This document shows positions 53,550 to 62,228 of a stretch of 64,000 nucleotides of DNA, piece by piece. Every line of letters begins with the position of its first letter. Position 1 is the first letter of the stretch. Both the position numbers and the translations under genes were made by a program. The notes under the pieces were generated by a model. That model saw only the letters and a program-made list of their open reading frames with translations. It made no database searches and had not been told where the DNA came from. The DNA comes from Corynebacterium lowii (GTDB taxonomy: Bacteria; Actinomycetota; Actinomycetes; Mycobacteriales; Mycobacteriaceae): contig NZ_LKEV01000001.1 in assembly GCF_001412085.1 (NCBI RefSeq), forward strand, positions 310,001 through 374,000, read 5' to 3'.

Positions 53550-54995
53550 GTGAGTGGCAAGGTGAGTGTGCTCGTGGTGGGCATGTCGCATAGATCGGCC
53601 CCGGTGGCACTGCTCGAAAAATTGAGCATGGATGACGCGGTGCGCAACGAGGCAACGAGCCTCCTAGTGGAGCGCCCCGCGCTCTCTGAGGCGATGATCG
53701 TTTCCACCTGCAATCGCCTGGAAGTCTACGCCGTGGCTAAAGGCTTCCACCCTGGGGTGCACGACGTGGTGAGCGTGCTCCACGAGGTATCCGGGGTGGA
53801 CATTGACACCCTGCGCGGCTACCTCTACGTGCGCTATGCCGACGCCGCCGCGGAGCACATGATGGCGGTGGCCGCGGGCCTGGATTCTATGGTGGTGGGC
53901 GAACAGCAGATCATCGGCCAGGTGCGCGGCGCGTACCAGGAGGCCACGGATAAGGGCACGGTGGGGCCCCTGCTGCATTCCCTGACTCAGGCGGCCCTGC
54001 ACGCGGGAAAGCGCGTGCACACGGAAACGGGCATTGACGATGAGGGAGCCTCTATGGTGACCCTCGCGGTGGAATCGGCCCTAGAGGCACAGGATTTGAG
54101 CGGAGAAAAGCCGCTGCGGGGCCACGAGGCCCTGGTGCTGGGGGCGGGGGCGATGGCCTCCCTCGCCGCCACGCACCTGGGCAAACTCGGTGTGGAGACG
54201 TTGATCCTGGCTAACCGCACCCGCTCGCGCGCCGAGCGTCTGGCCGATCACGCCAGGCAGGCCGGGGTGAACGCCGAGGTCATAGATTTCGAGCAGCGCC
54301 GCGAGGTGCTGGATCGGGTGGATCTGGTGGTCTCTGCCACCGGGGCGGATTACTTTACGGTGACGCCGGGGGACGTCGGCAAGCGTCCCTTGACCCTGAT
54401 CGACCTTTCCCTGCCCCGCGATATTGACCCGGAGATAGCGCAGCAGCCGGGAATGAACCTGGTGAATATCGAGAGTCTGCACCAGCATGAGGGGCGCAGC
54501 GCCAGCGAGGTGGAGCAGCAGGCGCGCGGCATCGTGGAGGAGGAACTCAACCACTTCACCTCCGAGCAGCGGGTACGCGATGTGGTGCCCGCCGTGACGG
54601 CTTTGCGACGCCACGCCACCCAGCTTGCCAATGCCGAGCTAGAGCGGCTGCGGGGGCGCGTGCCCGATATGGACGAAGCGGATTTTGAGGAAGCCGCCCG
54701 CACCGTGCGCCGCTTGGTGGATAAGCTCTTGCACGCACCCACGGTGCGGGTAAAAGAGCTGGCGATGACCTCGGGGGTGGTCTCCTATGAGTCGGCCCTT
54801 CAGGAACTCTTTAATCTCAACCCCCTGCCTAGCCGCAGCGTATCGCTGCCCGCCAGCGATCTCCCGAACAGCGATTTTACGGGCAAGGGTTTTACTGGCG
54901 GCGGTTCTCTTGCTGGTGATTCTCTCGTCGGTGATGAGCCGGTCAGTGATTCTCCGGTTAGCGATGCGCCGGAGCGGGACCCGCAACAAAATTAA
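53550..54995 (+). CDS. hemA: Glutamyl-tRNA reductase
   Basis: 481 residues. GMSHRSAPVALLEKL (about 11-25), the catalytic Cys in STCNRLEVYA (near 52), GLDSMVVGEQQIIGQV (about 110-125), the NADPH loop VLGAGAMASLAATHL (about 195-209) and the C-terminal dimerisation helices are intact. It makes glutamate semialdehyde from glutamyl-tRNA, the first haem precursor. The last 50 residues are a low-complexity Ser/Asp/Gly tail with VSDSPVSDAP that most HemA proteins lack. GTG 53550 is preceded by GAGAAAG. Confidence 0.95.
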   Translation: MSGKVSVLVVGMSHRSAPVALLEKLSMDDAVRNEATSLLVERPALSEAMIVSTCNRLEVYAVAKGFHPGVHDVVSVLHEVSGVDIDTLRGYLYVRYADAAAEHMMAVAAGLDSMVVGEQQIIGQVRGAYQEATDKGTVGPLLHSLTQAALHAGKRVHTETGIDDEGASMVTLAVESALEAQDLSGEKPLRGHEALVLGAGAMASLAATHLGKLGVETLILANRTRSRAERLADHARQAGVNAEVIDFEQRREVLDRVDLVVSATGADYFTVTPGDVGKRPLTLIDLSLPRDIDPEIAQQPGMNLVNIESLHQHEGRSASEVEQQARGIVEEELNHFTSEQRVRDVVPAVTALRRHATQLANAELERLRGRVPDMDEADFEEAARTVRRLVDKLLHAPTVRVKELAMTSGVVSYESALQELFNLNPLPSRSVSLPASDLPNSDFTGKGFTGGGSLAGDSLVGDEPVSDSPVSDAPERDPQQN

Positions 54996-55007
54996 GGAGC
55001 AGAGCAG

Positions 55008-55904
55008 ATGAACACCCTGACGATCGGTACGCGCGGCAGCCTTCTGGCGACCACCCAGGCCGGACACGTGCGCGATGCTCTCACGGCGGCCGGGCACGAG
55101 GCGCAGTTGCACATCGTGACCACCGAGGGGGACGTGAACATGGCCCCGGTGGAGCGCATCGGCGTGGGCGTGTTTACCCAGGCCCTGCGCGAGGCGATGG
55201 CGAAGGGCGAATGCGTGGCGGCGGTTCACTCCTTCAAGGACCTGCCCACGGCCCCCGACCCGCGCTTTCACCTCGTCGTACCGCCGCGCGAGGACCCGCG
55301 CGAGGCGCTGATTGCCCGCGACGGCCTCACGCTCACCGAACTCCCCGAGGGGGCCAAGGTGGGTACCTCCGCGCCCCGGCGTATCTCTCAGCTCAAGGCG
55401 CTGCGCCCGGACCTGGATATTCGCCCTCTGCGGGGCAATATTGATACCCGCATGTCCAAGGTGTTCTCCGGCGAACTCGATGCCATCGTGCTGGCCTACG
55501 CGGGGCTCGTGCGCGTGGGTAAGCAGGATCGAGCCACGGAAGTCTTTGATACCGGCTATTTCCTCCCCGCCCCGGCGCAGGGAGCGCTGGCGGTGGAGTG
55601 CAGGGCTGACGACGCCCCCGCCGTGGCCGCCCTGGATGAGTTGGCGCACTCCGAATCCACCGATCGCGCCCGCGCGGAGCGCGCCCTCCTGGCCACCCTA
55701 GAGGCGGGGTGCACCGCCCCGGTGGCGGCGCACGCGGTGATAGAGGGGGAAGAACTGGTGCTGCGCGCCGGGGTCTTTGCCCTGGATGGTTCCCAGCGTC
55801 TTCTGGTGGAGCGGCGCGCCTCCCGGAATCAGGCCCAGGAGCTGGGAGTTATGGCTGCTCGGGAACTGCTCAGCGAGGGGGCCGCCGAGCTCATGGCGGG
55901 GTAG
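55008..55904 (+). CDS. hemC: Porphobilinogen deaminase
   Basis: 298 residues joining four porphobilinogens into hydroxymethylbilane. [14 protein letters not shown] (about 8-21), [12 protein letters not shown] (about 70-81), [15 protein letters not shown] and RGNIDTR (about 121-148), and the dipyrromethane cofactor Cys in [12 protein letters not shown] (near 233) are seen. AAGGAG precedes ATG by 8 nt; 12 nt after hemA. Confidence 0.96.
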   Translation: MNTLTIGTRGSLLATTQAGHVRDALTAAGHEAQLHIVTTEGDVNMAPVERIGVGVFTQALREAMAKGECVAAVHSFKDLPTAPDPRFHLVVPPREDPREALIARDGLTLTELPEGAKVGTSAPRRISQLKALRPDLDIRPLRGNIDTRMSKVFSGELDAIVLAYAGLVRVGKQDRATEVFDTGYFLPAPAQGALAVECRADDAPAVAALDELAHSESTDRARAERALLATLEAGCTAPVAAHAVIEGEELVLRAGVFALDGSQRLLVERRASRNQAQELGVMAARELLSEGAAELMAG

Positions 55905-55995
55905 CCTGCCCTGGCGCGGCGGCGCTGTTATTGGGGCTGCCGCTGGTGCTCCTACTGGGATTGCGCGCCAAGAACTCCTAAAGTGGAGAGCCATC

Positions 55996-56409
55996 ATGGC
56001 TTATTTACAGATCACCGATAAACAGGTGACGATTACCTTGGACTGGTGGGAAAAGCTCGCTGCGCACCGCTCCCACCTGACGATCCCCCTGCGCGCCGTA
56101 ACGAACGCGCGCGCCGTGGAGGACGTGTTTGCCTTGCCAGAAATCCACGCCGCCGCGCAGGCCTCGGGGTCGGCGGCCTCGGCCACGAGAATCAAGGGAC
56201 TGACCACCACCGGCACCTTTCAAACCCCACAGGGGAAAATCTTTGCCGTGTGCCATGCGGGTTCTGGCGGGCGCAGCGGCCGCAGTGGTCGTGAGGGGTT
56301 GGTGCTGACCTTGGATAAGGCCACGGTGGATTACATCGTGGTCACCACCCCGCTCGCACGGCGCTACGCCGAACAGTTGCAGCCGGAGGGGCAGCGGCGA
56401 GCCGCATGA
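55996..56409 (+). CDS. Uncharacterised protein between hemC and hemD
   Basis: 137 residues, predicted mainly beta (ITDKQVTITLDWWEKLAAHR start, then strands around 75-120), with a Gly/Ser/Arg-rich loop (GSGGRSGRSGRE, about 90-101). No membrane helix or signal peptide. It is like a small PH-type or antirestriction-like fold, but this is not certain. GGAGAG lies 5 nt before ATG 55996. It sits between two haem genes on the same strand. Confidence 0.7.
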   Translation: MAYLQITDKQVTITLDWWEKLAAHRSHLTIPLRAVTNARAVEDVFALPEIHAAAQASGSAASATRIKGLTTTGTFQTPQGKIFAVCHAGSGGRSGRSGREGLVLTLDKATVDYIVVTTPLARRYAEQLQPEGQRRAA

Positions 56410-56601
56410 GCCGGTTTCCTATTTAACTCAGCATATTTTATGGTGTAAATACCACATTGTGATTCTGCGGCGGCGCCCGGGGTATGAGATTGCGCCGCGG
56501 AATCGTACAAAACGCCTCGCGCTGTGTCTGGCACGCCCAGGTGGTGCCGCGCTGCCCGCGAGGTGTCTTTTGCCCCTGTCCAAGAACTAGAAAAGAAGCA
56601 C

Positions 56602-58296
56602 ATGAGTATGGCCCACCAGGCTTTTGCGCCTCAGAGCACGCCGCAGACCACCCAGCCGGGTACGGTCATCTTTGTGGGTGCAGGCCCGGGGAATCCAGAT
56701 TTGCTGACCATTCGCGCCCGTGAGGTACTGGCGGAAACCTCCGTGGCGTATACCGACGCCGAGGTGTTGGCCGGGGTGCGAGAGATCGTGGCGGCTAATC
56801 TGCCGGTTCCGCAGGAAAAGATTGATAAGGCGGAAAAGGAATACGAGGCCCTTGTGGAGGAGGCCCGCAGCAACGGCGCTCGACGCAAACCCCCGCGCCC
56901 CGCGCCCCCCACGGCCGCGGATATTCGTGAGGTTAGCGACCCCGAACCTGCCGAGATCGCCGCGGAACTGGCCGCCGCCGTGCAGGAGGGCCACAACGTG
57001 ATTCGCCTGGTTGCGGGCAACCCGCTCTCGCGGGAATCCGTGCTGGCGGAGATCACCGCCGTGGCGGATACCGGCGCGGAGTTCCAGGTGGTTCCCGGAA
57101 TGTCCTTGCCCTCCACGGTGCCGGCCTTCGCGGGCATCGCCCTGGGCTCCACCTTCACGGAGACGGACGTCACCGGCGGTACTACGGACTGGGATCAACT
57201 CGCCGCCGCCCCGCAGCCGCTGGTGCTCCAGGCCATGCAGGGGGACTTGGGCACCATCACGGAGGAACTGCTGGATCGCGGCATGGGGGCGGCCACGCCG
57301 GTATCCGTGACCGTCAACGGCACCACGCGATTGCAGCGCACTTTCGACGCCACCCTGGGCACCCTCGCCAAGCTCGATGTAGACCTTCCCGGCCGCCTCG
57401 TGGTCACCCTGGGCACCGCCGTCGATGATCGCTCCAAGTATTCCTGGTGGGAAAACCGCCCGCTCTATGGTTGGCGAGTGCTCGTACCCAGGGCCAAATC
57501 CCAGGCAGGCCCCATGAGTGCGCGCCTGGCCAGCCACGGCGCCATTCCCCAGGAGGTACCCACCATCTCCCTGGAACCCCCGCGCAACCCGGCACAGATG
57601 GAACGCGCCATCAAGGGCATCGTGGAGGGCCGCTACCAGTGGATCATCTTCACCTCCGTGAACGCGGTGGACGCCGTGTGGGATAAGATCACCGCCTTTG
57701 GGCTCGACGCCCGCGCCTTCGCCGGAGTGCACCTGGGAGCGGTGGGCCGCAAAACCGCCGAGGCCATCAAGGCCTTGGGGCTCACCCCGGAGATCACCCC
57801 ACCGGCCACCAAGCAGAACGCCCAGGGGCTCGTGGAGGTCTTTCCCGAATACGTGGAGGACCTTGACCCCGTGGGCCGCGTGCTCCTGCCGCGCGCTGAT
57901 CTGGGCAGCGATCTTCTGGTGGAGGGCCTGCACGCCGCGGGCTGGGAGGTCGATGACGTGGTGGCCTACCGCACCGTGCGCGCCGCCCCGCCGAGCGCCG
58001 AGGTGCGCGACATGATTAAGACCGGCGGTTTCGACGCCGTGTGCTTTACCTCCGGCTCCACGGTGAAGAACCTCGTGGGCATCGCGGGGAAGCCACATCG
58101 GCGCACCATCATCGCCGTGATCGGCCCGGCCACCGCCCAGGTGGCCCGTGAGATGGGACTGCGCGTGGACGTCATGCCCGAGGAGGCGGACGTGCCATCC
58201 CTGGTGGACGCGCTGGCCGAACACGTGGCCTCCCTGCGCGCTGCGGGGCAGTTGCCGCCGCCGCGCAAGAAGCGACGGGCGCGTCGTAAAGCATAG
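56602..58296 (+). CDS. hemD: Uroporphyrinogen-III synthase fused to a SUMT-like domain
   Basis: 564 residues. The N-terminal 260 residues are related to uroporphyrinogen-III methyltransferase (VIFVGAGPGNPDLLTIRA), the C-terminal part (about 285-550) is HemD with FTSVNAVDAVW, LLPRADLGSDLLVEGL and CFTSGSTVKNLVG. The SUMT half is eroded: the usual GAGPGDP is GAGPGNP, the GGDP loop is AGNP, and a 25-residue Pro/Arg-rich insert lies near 95-115. HemD function is likely; methyltransferase activity is doubtful. The last 27 nt are repeated exactly at 58679. The upstream gap 56410-56601 is A/T-rich promoter DNA. Confidence 0.92.
   Translation: MSMAHQAFAPQSTPQTTQPGTVIFVGAGPGNPDLLTIRAREVLAETSVAYTDAEVLAGVREIVAANLPVPQEKIDKAEKEYEALVEEARSNGARRKPPRPAPPTAADIREVSDPEPAEIAAELAAAVQEGHNVIRLVAGNPLSRESVLAEITAVADTGAEFQVVPGMSLPSTVPAFAGIALGSTFTETDVTGGTTDWDQLAAAPQPLVLQAMQGDLGTITEELLDRGMGAATPVSVTVNGTTRLQRTFDATLGTLAKLDVDLPGRLVVTLGTAVDDRSKYSWWENRPLYGWRVLVPRAKSQAGPMSARLASHGAIPQEVPTISLEPPRNPAQMERAIKGIVEGRYQWIIFTSVNAVDAVWDKITAFGLDARAFAGVHLGAVGRKTAEAIKALGLTPEITPPATKQNAQGLVEVFPEYVEDLDPVGRVLLPRADLGSDLLVEGLHAAGWEVDDVVAYRTVRAAPPSAEVRDMIKTGGFDAVCFTSGSTVKNLVGIAGKPHRRTIIAVIGPATAQVAREMGLRVDVMPEEADVPSLVDALAEHVASLRAAGQLPPPRKKRRARRKA
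58269..58295 (+). repeat. 27-bp direct repeat, first copy (3' end of hemD)
   Basis: The last 27 nt of hemD before its final base, starting GAAGCGACGGGCGCG and ending in GCATA, match 58679-58705 at every position. The pair bounds a 383-nt segment with a foreign-looking gene. Confidence 0.93.
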
Positions 58297-58328
58297 GATT
58301 GAACTCACGCCTGTAGTAAGGAGTGAAA

Positions 58329-58667
58329 ATGTCCGTGGAAGTGTACTTGACCGCTGCTGCGCCAGGTTTGACGGTTAAGAGCGTTGCAGAAGCCATCATG
58401 ACGGCTCCACATGCACGCCTTGTTGGTGGCGCCATTACCTTGGACAAGGCACGGGTGAGGGTAGCGGAGGCCGACCCCGGAGAGATATGGGTAGACCTCC
58501 TCAATCACGATGATGAGGGTGCTTTTGTGGAGTTTGATTCCCTCTATGACCACCTTGTTCGGTCTACCCCGTGGGATATGTGGACTGGTTACGATGATGT
58601 CCCCGCTTTGTGCAAGAGCACGGGCATCGCCATGAAGCACCGTCCTCTCCTGGCTCGGGCTAGTTAA
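58329..58667 (+). CDS. Orphan small protein in an insertion between hemD and hemB
   Basis: 112 residues, no family recognised. It has no membrane segment; the N-terminal half has mixed strands and helices (EVYLTAAAPGLTVKSVAEAI), the C-terminal half is acidic and aromatic (WVDLLNHDDEGAF, RSTPWDMWTGYDDVPAL). An excellent ribosome site, AAGGAG 5 nt before ATG 58329. Its codons use more A and T in third positions than neighbouring haem genes. It is enclosed by exact 27-bp copies of the hemD 3' end, which marks it as recently acquired. Acidic small size recalls immunity or antitoxin-like cargo, but that is only a guess. Confidence 0.75.
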   Translation: MSVEVYLTAAAPGLTVKSVAEAIMTAPHARLVGGAITLDKARVRVAEADPGEIWVDLLNHDDEGAFVEFDSLYDHLVRSTPWDMWTGYDDVPALCKSTGIAMKHRPLLARAS

Positions 58668-58678
58668 CTGCCGACGCG

Positions 58679-58705
58679 GAAGCGACGGGCGCGTCGTAAA
58701 GCATA
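58679..58705 (+). repeat. 27-bp direct repeat, second copy (hemD tail remnant)
   Basis: Exact duplicate of the hemD 3' end (58269-58295), preceded by an imperfect match (CTGCCG-ACGCG) to the hemD bases further upstream. Read in the hemD frame it would encode LPTRKRRARRKA then a stop, a variant of the hemD C-terminus LPPPRKKRRARRKA. It lies 13 nt after the orphan gene and 57 nt before hemB. Confidence 0.93.
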
Positions 58706-58762
58706 AAAACCACGCGCCTACTATGGGGACACAGCTCTATTCCCCAATCGGAAGGTTGAACC

Positions 58763-59791
58763 GTGCCCGCTACGCCGCCCGATCCCCAGAACTACCACCC
58801 GCAGGAGCCTTCGCGACGCCCCCGCCGCCTGCGCTCCACCCCCGCCATGCGGGAACTCGTGGCGGAAACCGCGCTGCGCCCGGCTGATTTAATTCTGCCG
58901 ATGTTTATAGCCGATGGGATCACCGAACCCCGCGAGATTAATTCCATGCCGGGGGTGTACCAGCACACCACGGATTCCCTGCTGCGTGCCGCCCACGAGG
59001 CACTGGACGCCGGGGTGCGCTGCGTGGACCTCTTTGGGGTGCCGCTCCCGGAGGATAAGGACGCCACGGGTTCTGCGGCCTGGAACCCAGAGGGCGTGCT
59101 CAACCGAGGCGTGCAGGCCTTAAGAGCGGAGTTTGGCGATGATCTGCTGGTGATGGCCGATACCTGCCTGGACGAGTTCACCGATCACGGCCACTGCGGG
59201 GTGCTCAGAACTGACCGCCACGGGGCCACCATCGTGGATAACGATGCCACCCTGCCGTGCTATCAGGCGATGGCGGTGGCCCAGGCTCAGGCGGGAGCCC
59301 ACATCGTGAGCCCTTCGGGCATGATGGATGGGCAGATCGCTGCGATCCGCGAGGCCCTGGATGAGGGCGGCTATCAGGACGTAGCAATCATGGCTTACTC
59401 GGCCAAGTATGCCTCCGCCTTCTTTGGTCCCTTCCGGGAGGCTGTGGGGTCCTCCCTCAACGGTGATCGCCGGGCCTACCAGCAAGACCCCGCCAATGCG
59501 CGGGAATCGCTCTTGGAGGTGGAACTCGACATCGCGGAGGGGGCGGACTTCGTGATGGTCAAGCCCGCCCTGCCCTACCTGGATATTCTGCACCGAGTGG
59601 CGCAGACCTCCCCGGTGCCGGTGGCCGCCTATCAGGTTTCCGGGGAATATGCGATGATTCAGGCCGCAGGGCAGCGCGGCTGGGTAGATGGGCAGCAGGT
59701 GATGATGGAATCGTTGCTTTCCATCAAACGCGCCGGGGCGAATCAGATTCTCACCTACTTTGCCACCGAGGCCGCGCGACTTCTGCGCTGA
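58763..59791 (+). CDS. hemB: Delta-aminolevulinic acid dehydratase (porphobilinogen synthase)
   Basis: 342 residues. Schiff-base lysines are in MAYSAKYAS (about 211-219) and [10 protein letters not shown] (about 260-269). The metal site reads [14 protein letters not shown] (about 132-145), keeping two of the three Cys of zinc enzymes with Asp for the middle one, a mixed Zn/Mg-type site. GTG 58763 has GGAAGG 6 nt upstream. Normally it directly follows hemD; here the orphan insertion intervenes. Confidence 0.96.
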   Translation: MPATPPDPQNYHPQEPSRRPRRLRSTPAMRELVAETALRPADLILPMFIADGITEPREINSMPGVYQHTTDSLLRAAHEALDAGVRCVDLFGVPLPEDKDATGSAAWNPEGVLNRGVQALRAEFGDDLLVMADTCLDEFTDHGHCGVLRTDRHGATIVDNDATLPCYQAMAVAQAQAGAHIVSPSGMMDGQIAAIREALDEGGYQDVAIMAYSAKYASAFFGPFREAVGSSLNGDRRAYQQDPANARESLLEVELDIAEGADFVMVKPALPYLDILHRVAQTSPVPVAAYQVSGEYAMIQAAGQRGWVDGQQVMMESLLSIKRAGANQILTYFATEAARLLR

Positions 59792-59837
59792 GTGGCCCAG
59801 GACTGCGCCAAAAATACAAGCACGATAGAAGGAATAC

Positions 59838-60395
59838 GTGAACGAGCAAGAAAAGAACGCAGCCGCAACTAAACCCGGTCAAGGCTCCGCGCCCGAAAGC
59901 GTGATGCTTCTGGCCCGCGTGTGGGGTTTGGTGCTGCTGGCGGACGTCCTGCACGAGGTGGTCTCCGTTGTGATGACGCTCATGGATACCGGCCCACTGA
60001 AGGCCGCCGCCCGCGAGATGGCGGAAAACCAAGGCGGCGGAGTGGAACTTTCCGATTCCATGCTGGATGCGGTGGCGTATCTGGGGGTGGGCTTTTCCTT
60101 CTTGATCGCTCTGGGTGTGGTGGGCCTGCTGTGGTGGATGCTCACCCTGCTACGCAAGGGGCATAAGTGGGCTCCTGTGGCGCGCCGAATCACCATGATC
60201 TTCGCCTTCTACTTCGTGGTGCGCGCCGTGGCGGTGTTCTCCCTGGTTCCGGGCAGCACGGCGGTGCCGATGGCGTTTTATGCTATCGACGGCTCCCTAC
60301 AGATACTCGCCGGAGTGGGTGCGGTGGTGACCCTGGTATTTGTATTCCGCCGCGAAACCCTCGTGTGGACGGGGGAAGTGAAGAAGGCCGAGTAG
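59838..60395 (+). CDS. Membrane protein downstream of hemB
   Basis: 185 residues with four hydrophobic segments (about 25-45, 75-98, 112-133 and 143-166) and hydrophilic ends. GTG 59838 has AGAAGGAA before it. A membrane protein at this place is usual in corynebacterial hem clusters. No enzyme motif is seen. It converges on the MFS gene with a 47-nt gap. Confidence 0.8.
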   Translation: MNEQEKNAAATKPGQGSAPESVMLLARVWGLVLLADVLHEVVSVVMTLMDTGPLKAAAREMAENQGGGVELSDSMLDAVAYLGVGFSFLIALGVVGLLWWMLTLLRKGHKWAPVARRITMIFAFYFVVRAVAVFSLVPGSTAVPMAFYAIDGSLQILAGVGAVVTLVFVFRRETLVWTGEVKKAE

Positions 60396-60442
60396 GGGCC
60401 GCCTTGGCTCCCCATGCGGGTGGGGCATATTGGGGCCGGGGT

Positions 60443-61714
60443 TCAGGCGCCCTGGCGAGCAAGCCTGGAAAAGATCACCAGGGCACCGGCCACCGCGCAG
60501 GAGGCGGCGAGGAAGAGCAGGGAAACCACCTGCACCGCACTGAGATAGCGCAGGAGCAGCGCCGCCACCGCGAGGGTGAGAAAGGCGGAGAGCCGCGATA
60601 TAGAAGAACTCAGCGAGGTGAGCGCGCTGATATTTTCCGGGGAGACGTGCTTGCGGTAGGAAAAGTTGGAGTGGTTCACCAGCACCCAGAACACCGCCAC
60701 GAAGAAGATATAGGGGGCTAGGGAGAGCACGCCCTCTAGCCGGCTAAAAAGCAAGATCGCCAGGCCGAAAATGGGAATGAGCGCCAGGGATAAGGTACGC
60801 AGCCGCCGGATGGAGAGGTTGTGGGTGGGAATCTGGCTCACAGCAATGCCTGTTATCTGGAAGAGCACGTAGAAGATCACCAGGCGCTCGGCGGGAGAGC
60901 CCTTTTCTAGGAAGAAGGCCTGCCAGAGCTGGAAGTGGGCCTGAAAGAAGATCTGCCCGGCGATGGAGAGCACCATGAAAACCTGCAACTCGCCGCTGCC
61001 GAGTAGTTCGGCCCAGCTGTGCTTGATTTGCCCCATGAGGGAGGAACCGCGCTGGTGGCCCGTTTCCGCGCTGGAATCAAGGTGGAAGTATCGCAGCACC
61101 GCCAGCACGGCGAGAAGAACAAGCCCAATGGAGATGAGATAGGGCGAGTATCCAAACTGGAAGTAGAACCAGGAGCCGATGATGCTGGCGGCCAGCATGG
61201 CGGCGAGGGATACCTGGTTATCACGGCGCACCAGGAGGGATATGCGCGCTTCTTTATTCCCGCTATCCCCGTCCGCGCGCTTGATAGCATTGATGACGTC
61301 ATTATCAATGGTGCCCGATTCCAAGGCGGAGGCCACGCCATAGAGCATCCAGGCCACGCACATAAGCAGGAAGCCCTGGCCCAGAATGGCGACGGCAAAG
61401 AAAGCCAGCAGAACCACCTTTGACCAGAGGAAAAGGCGCTTCCTATCCATGCGGTCCGCGAGGATACCGCTGGGATATTCGGTGAGGATAATGCTCAGGC
61501 TGTACAGGGCGTGGACGAGGGCGATCTGGGTGAGCGAGAGCCCCTTATCCAGCAGCAGGGGCGTGAGAATCGCGTGGGGGAGGGCCAGGGCGGCGCTGAT
61601 GAGGGCCTTGCTGAGGAGGAAGGTGGTGATAGACCTGCGCAGCGGGCCGGGGGGAAAGAGAAAAAGAAGAAATGGAGCATCACCGCCCTGCTTCAGAATG
61701 TATGCCTCATACAT
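60443..61714 (-). CDS. MFS transporter
   Basis: 423 residues, about twelve hydrophobic segments. The MFS loop GILADRMDRKRLFLWSK is at about 65-81. It resembles drug/multidrug MFS carriers of the YxxX type with the start at FLLSKALISAALALPHA. ATG 61714 is chosen because upstream residues are not MFS-like. Its gene interrupts the usual hemB-to-hemE order, as does the divergent gene at 61779. Cargo not predictable. Confidence 0.82.
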   Translation of the reverse strand: MYEAYILKQGGDAPFLLFLFPPGPLRRSITTFLLSKALISAALALPHAILTPLLLDKGLSLTQIALVHALYSLSIILTEYPSGILADRMDRKRLFLWSKVVLLAFFAVAILGQGFLLMCVAWMLYGVASALESGTIDNDVINAIKRADGDSGNKEARISLLVRRDNQVSLAAMLAASIIGSWFYFQFGYSPYLISIGLVLLAVLAVLRYFHLDSSAETGHQRGSSLMGQIKHSWAELLGSGELQVFMVLSIAGQIFFQAHFQLWQAFFLEKGSPAERLVIFYVLFQITGIAVSQIPTHNLSIRRLRTLSLALIPIFGLAILLFSRLEGVLSLAPYIFFVAVFWVLVNHSNFSYRKHVSPENISALTSLSSSISRLSAFLTLAVAALLLRYLSAVQVVSLLFLAASCAVAGALVIFSRLARQGA

Positions 61715-61778
61715 GGTTTGGTGAATTATCTTTGCACACCACGGCGCTCGTCCCACCCCATCGGTAGGATCACCAGAC

Positions 61779-62192
61779 ATGTCCGCCGATTCTTCTTCCC
61801 AGGTTCCTGGTGCCCTCCGCGTGGCCTACTGGCTCTCCGTGGCGGGGGCCGTGCTCATGCTGCTTTCCGCCTTCATCGCGCTCAGCGATATTTCCCAGGC
61901 CACGGAGGGCAGCGTGCGGGTGAACCTCGGGGTGGTTGGCGGCACGAACCTGGTGGCGGGGGTACTGGTGGCGTCGTTCGCGGCTCACCTGTCCAAACCC
62001 GGAAAGCCGGGGCTGCGCGCTCGTCGCATAGTGGCAGCGGCGATCACTGCGAGCATTGCGGTGAGCGTGCTGGGGCTGATAACGCAGGCGGTGGGGGTGG
62101 CGATCTTGCTTCACGTTATTGTCCTGGCCTTCGCCGCCTTGGCGATGTTCCGCCCTGCCGCCAGTGATTTTTTGCGGGGCATATCGGAGTAG
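61779..62192 (+). CDS. Four-helix membrane protein
   Basis: 137 residues with four hydrophobic segments (about 15-37, 48-68, 85-105 and 108-127) and a short N-terminal Ser-rich part. TAGGAT at 61765-61770 lies 8 nt before ATG 61779 (leaderless). It is followed 36 nt later by the P-type-ATPase-like gene and may share its transcript. It is similar in layout to the 59838 protein. Function unknown. Confidence 0.78.
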   Translation: MSADSSSQVPGALRVAYWLSVAGAVLMLLSAFIALSDISQATEGSVRVNLGVVGGTNLVAGVLVASFAAHLSKPGKPGLRARRIVAAAITASIAVSVLGLITQAVGVAILLHVIVLAFAALAMFRPAASDFLRGISE

Positions 62193-62228
62193 GGTGCTCT
62201 GGTGAAATACGGAGAAAGGCGGGCAAGG

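Noticed and set aside
55905..55981. Leu-rich stretch (about 25 codons) between hemC and the 55996 gene
   Set aside because: No usable start codon except a TTG giving 16 residues, and no ribosome site; possibly chance.
56587..58308. 573-codon open frame antisense to hemD
   Set aside because: Same GC-shadow effect; no domain, and hemD on the plus strand has clear motifs.
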